Part shown: in pieces, positions 63,495 to 64,000 of the stretch
How the letters are laid out: the number at the start of each line of letters is the position of its first letter
How positions within the stretch are numbered: position 1 is the stretch's first letter
NCBI RefSeq assembly: GCF_027257845.1
Contig: NZ_JAPVOT010000002.1
Location: forward strand, 310,001 to 374,000
Reading direction: 5' to 3'
Source: Alteromonas sp. BMJM2
GTDB taxonomy: Bacteria > Pseudomonadota > Gammaproteobacteria > Enterobacterales > Alteromonadaceae
Length of the DNA: 64,000 nucleotides
Position numbers and translations under genes: made by a program
Notes under the pieces: generated by a model
Database searches by the model: none
What the model was told of the DNA's origin: nothing
Seen by the model: only the letters and a program-made list of their open reading frames with translations

Positions 63495-63596
63495 AAGTGG
63501 CTCCAAAATGTTACGCAAATCCGTTTTTTCTGTTGCGTTAAAAGAAAGATAAGAATTAACAAGTTTACAGGGATTTTAAATTCTGTTAACTTTTAT

Positions 63597-63610
63597 CTTA
63601 AACGATTAAG
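63597..63610. promoter_or_regulatory. Possible operator between amylosucrase and MFS genes
   Basis: CTTAAACGATTAAG has perfect 5-bp arms around ACGA and lies about 100 bases upstream of both divergent genes. It resembles LacI-family half-sites loosely; the assignment is tentative. Confidence 0.35.
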
Positions 63611-63736
63611 TTATTTTATCAAATATTCTTTCACATTTGTTCATCAAATAGTCTAGTACGTCTAGATAGTGACGGACGAATCACATAAATTAGCTTGGTT
63701 TTAGGCTCTAATAGCAGTATTGACGCGAGACTCACT

Positions 63737-64000
63737 ATGTCCAATCAGGATCAAAATAGCAGAATTATAAGATGGTTAACCTACCTGATGTTTATGATGT
63801 TCGCCATGACATCAGATTCGGTAGGGGAAATTATAAAGGAAGTGAAGGTGGCATTTTCTGTCACTAATGCACAAGCAAGCCTTATGCACTCCCTTCCTAT
63901 GTTGGGCATAGCGTTGTCAGGCCTATTTTTGGGCTTTTTAGCCGATAAAATAGGTAGAAAGCCGACTATTATTATGGGCTTGGCTATCTTTGGTGTGGCG
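63737..64000 (+). CDS. MFS transporter, N-terminal part (3' end outside window)
   Basis: The first 88 codons are visible up to the window edge. There are two hydrophobic helices (about 12-30 and 55-75) and the MFS motif A, GFLADKIGRKPT, in the loop after helix 2. No good ribosome site precedes the ATG. The position opposite amylosucrase suggests sugar transport, but the family is broad and only the first part is available. Confidence 0.8.
   Translation, partial: MSNQDQNSRIIRWLTYLMFMMFAMTSDSVGEIIKEVKVAFSVTNAQASLMHSLPMLGIALSGLFLGFLADKIGRKPTIIMGLAIFGVA

Overview
This is a chromosomal window of a marine gammaproteobacterium, most probably Alteromonas or a close relative in the Alteromonadaceae. 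The basis is protein content and gene order: an nnr-tsaE-amiB-mutL-miaA-hfq-hflX-hflK-hflC superoperon with divergent queG as in Escherichia coli, rpsF-rpsR-rplI, dnaB, ubiG, hemE, hemH, and an accessory set (lipase with foldase, amylosucrase, many signalling proteins) typical of a copiotrophic marine heterotroph. This placement is an inference, because no rRNA gene is present. I see no insertion sequence, prophage, CRISPR array or tRNA gene.

Layout. 1-6.8 kb: signalling and transport (a histidine kinase cut by the left edge, an Aer-like chemoreceptor, an ABC exporter-type pair with a His-rich permease, SOS-controlled yebG, a GAF histidine kinase). 7-8.2 kb: ribosomal protein operon with a strong promoter and terminator, lacking priB. 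8.3-11.5 kb: an MBL-fold lipoprotein, a YiiM-like MOSC protein, a decayed ECF sigma / DUF4097 gene fusion, and a small lipoprotein. 11.8-19.4 kb: dnaB, an OmpA-type porin with calcium-binding repeats, an overlapping zur/cheX-like/yjbQ operon, nudC, hemE. 19.6-31 kb: queG divergent from the long housekeeping operon. 31-39.5 kb: AbgT transporter, hemH, an acetolactate-synthase-like enzyme with an aldehyde dehydrogenase, a DUF2237 protein, ubiG. 39.9-49 kb: secreted lipase with its foldase, two glutathione transferases, an S9 peptidase, a homocysteine methyltransferase-like gene behind a ROK regulator, and a divergent fructokinase. 49-57.2 kb: the four-gene ligase-associated DNA repair set (ATP-dependent ligase, MBL exonuclease, Lhr-type helicase, PdeM nuclease), split into two divergent pairs around a class 3 lipase and a LpxH-like phosphoesterase. 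57.3-64 kb: agmatine-to-putrescine pathway (aguA, aguB), divergent folM/folE, a zinc-ribbon protein, amylosucrase, and the start of an MFS transporter.

Functional links. The agu genes make putrescine. folE and folM make pterins. hemE and hemH are two steps of heme synthesis. Amylosucrase would release fructose, which a fructokinase elsewhere in the window could phosphorylate. The ligase-associated genes form a predicted DNA break repair module.

The most unusual structural signal is not a gene. Many spacers contain diverged tandem repeats, mostly with a 13-15 bp unit, and several start inside the last codons of the upstream gene and run over its stop codon (hemH, pdeM, fructokinase, and a 30-bp-period version at nudC). 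Other points are a 34-bp near-perfect palindrome between the ROK regulator and fructokinase, a perfect SOS box at yebG, and the ECF sigma / DUF4097 relic.
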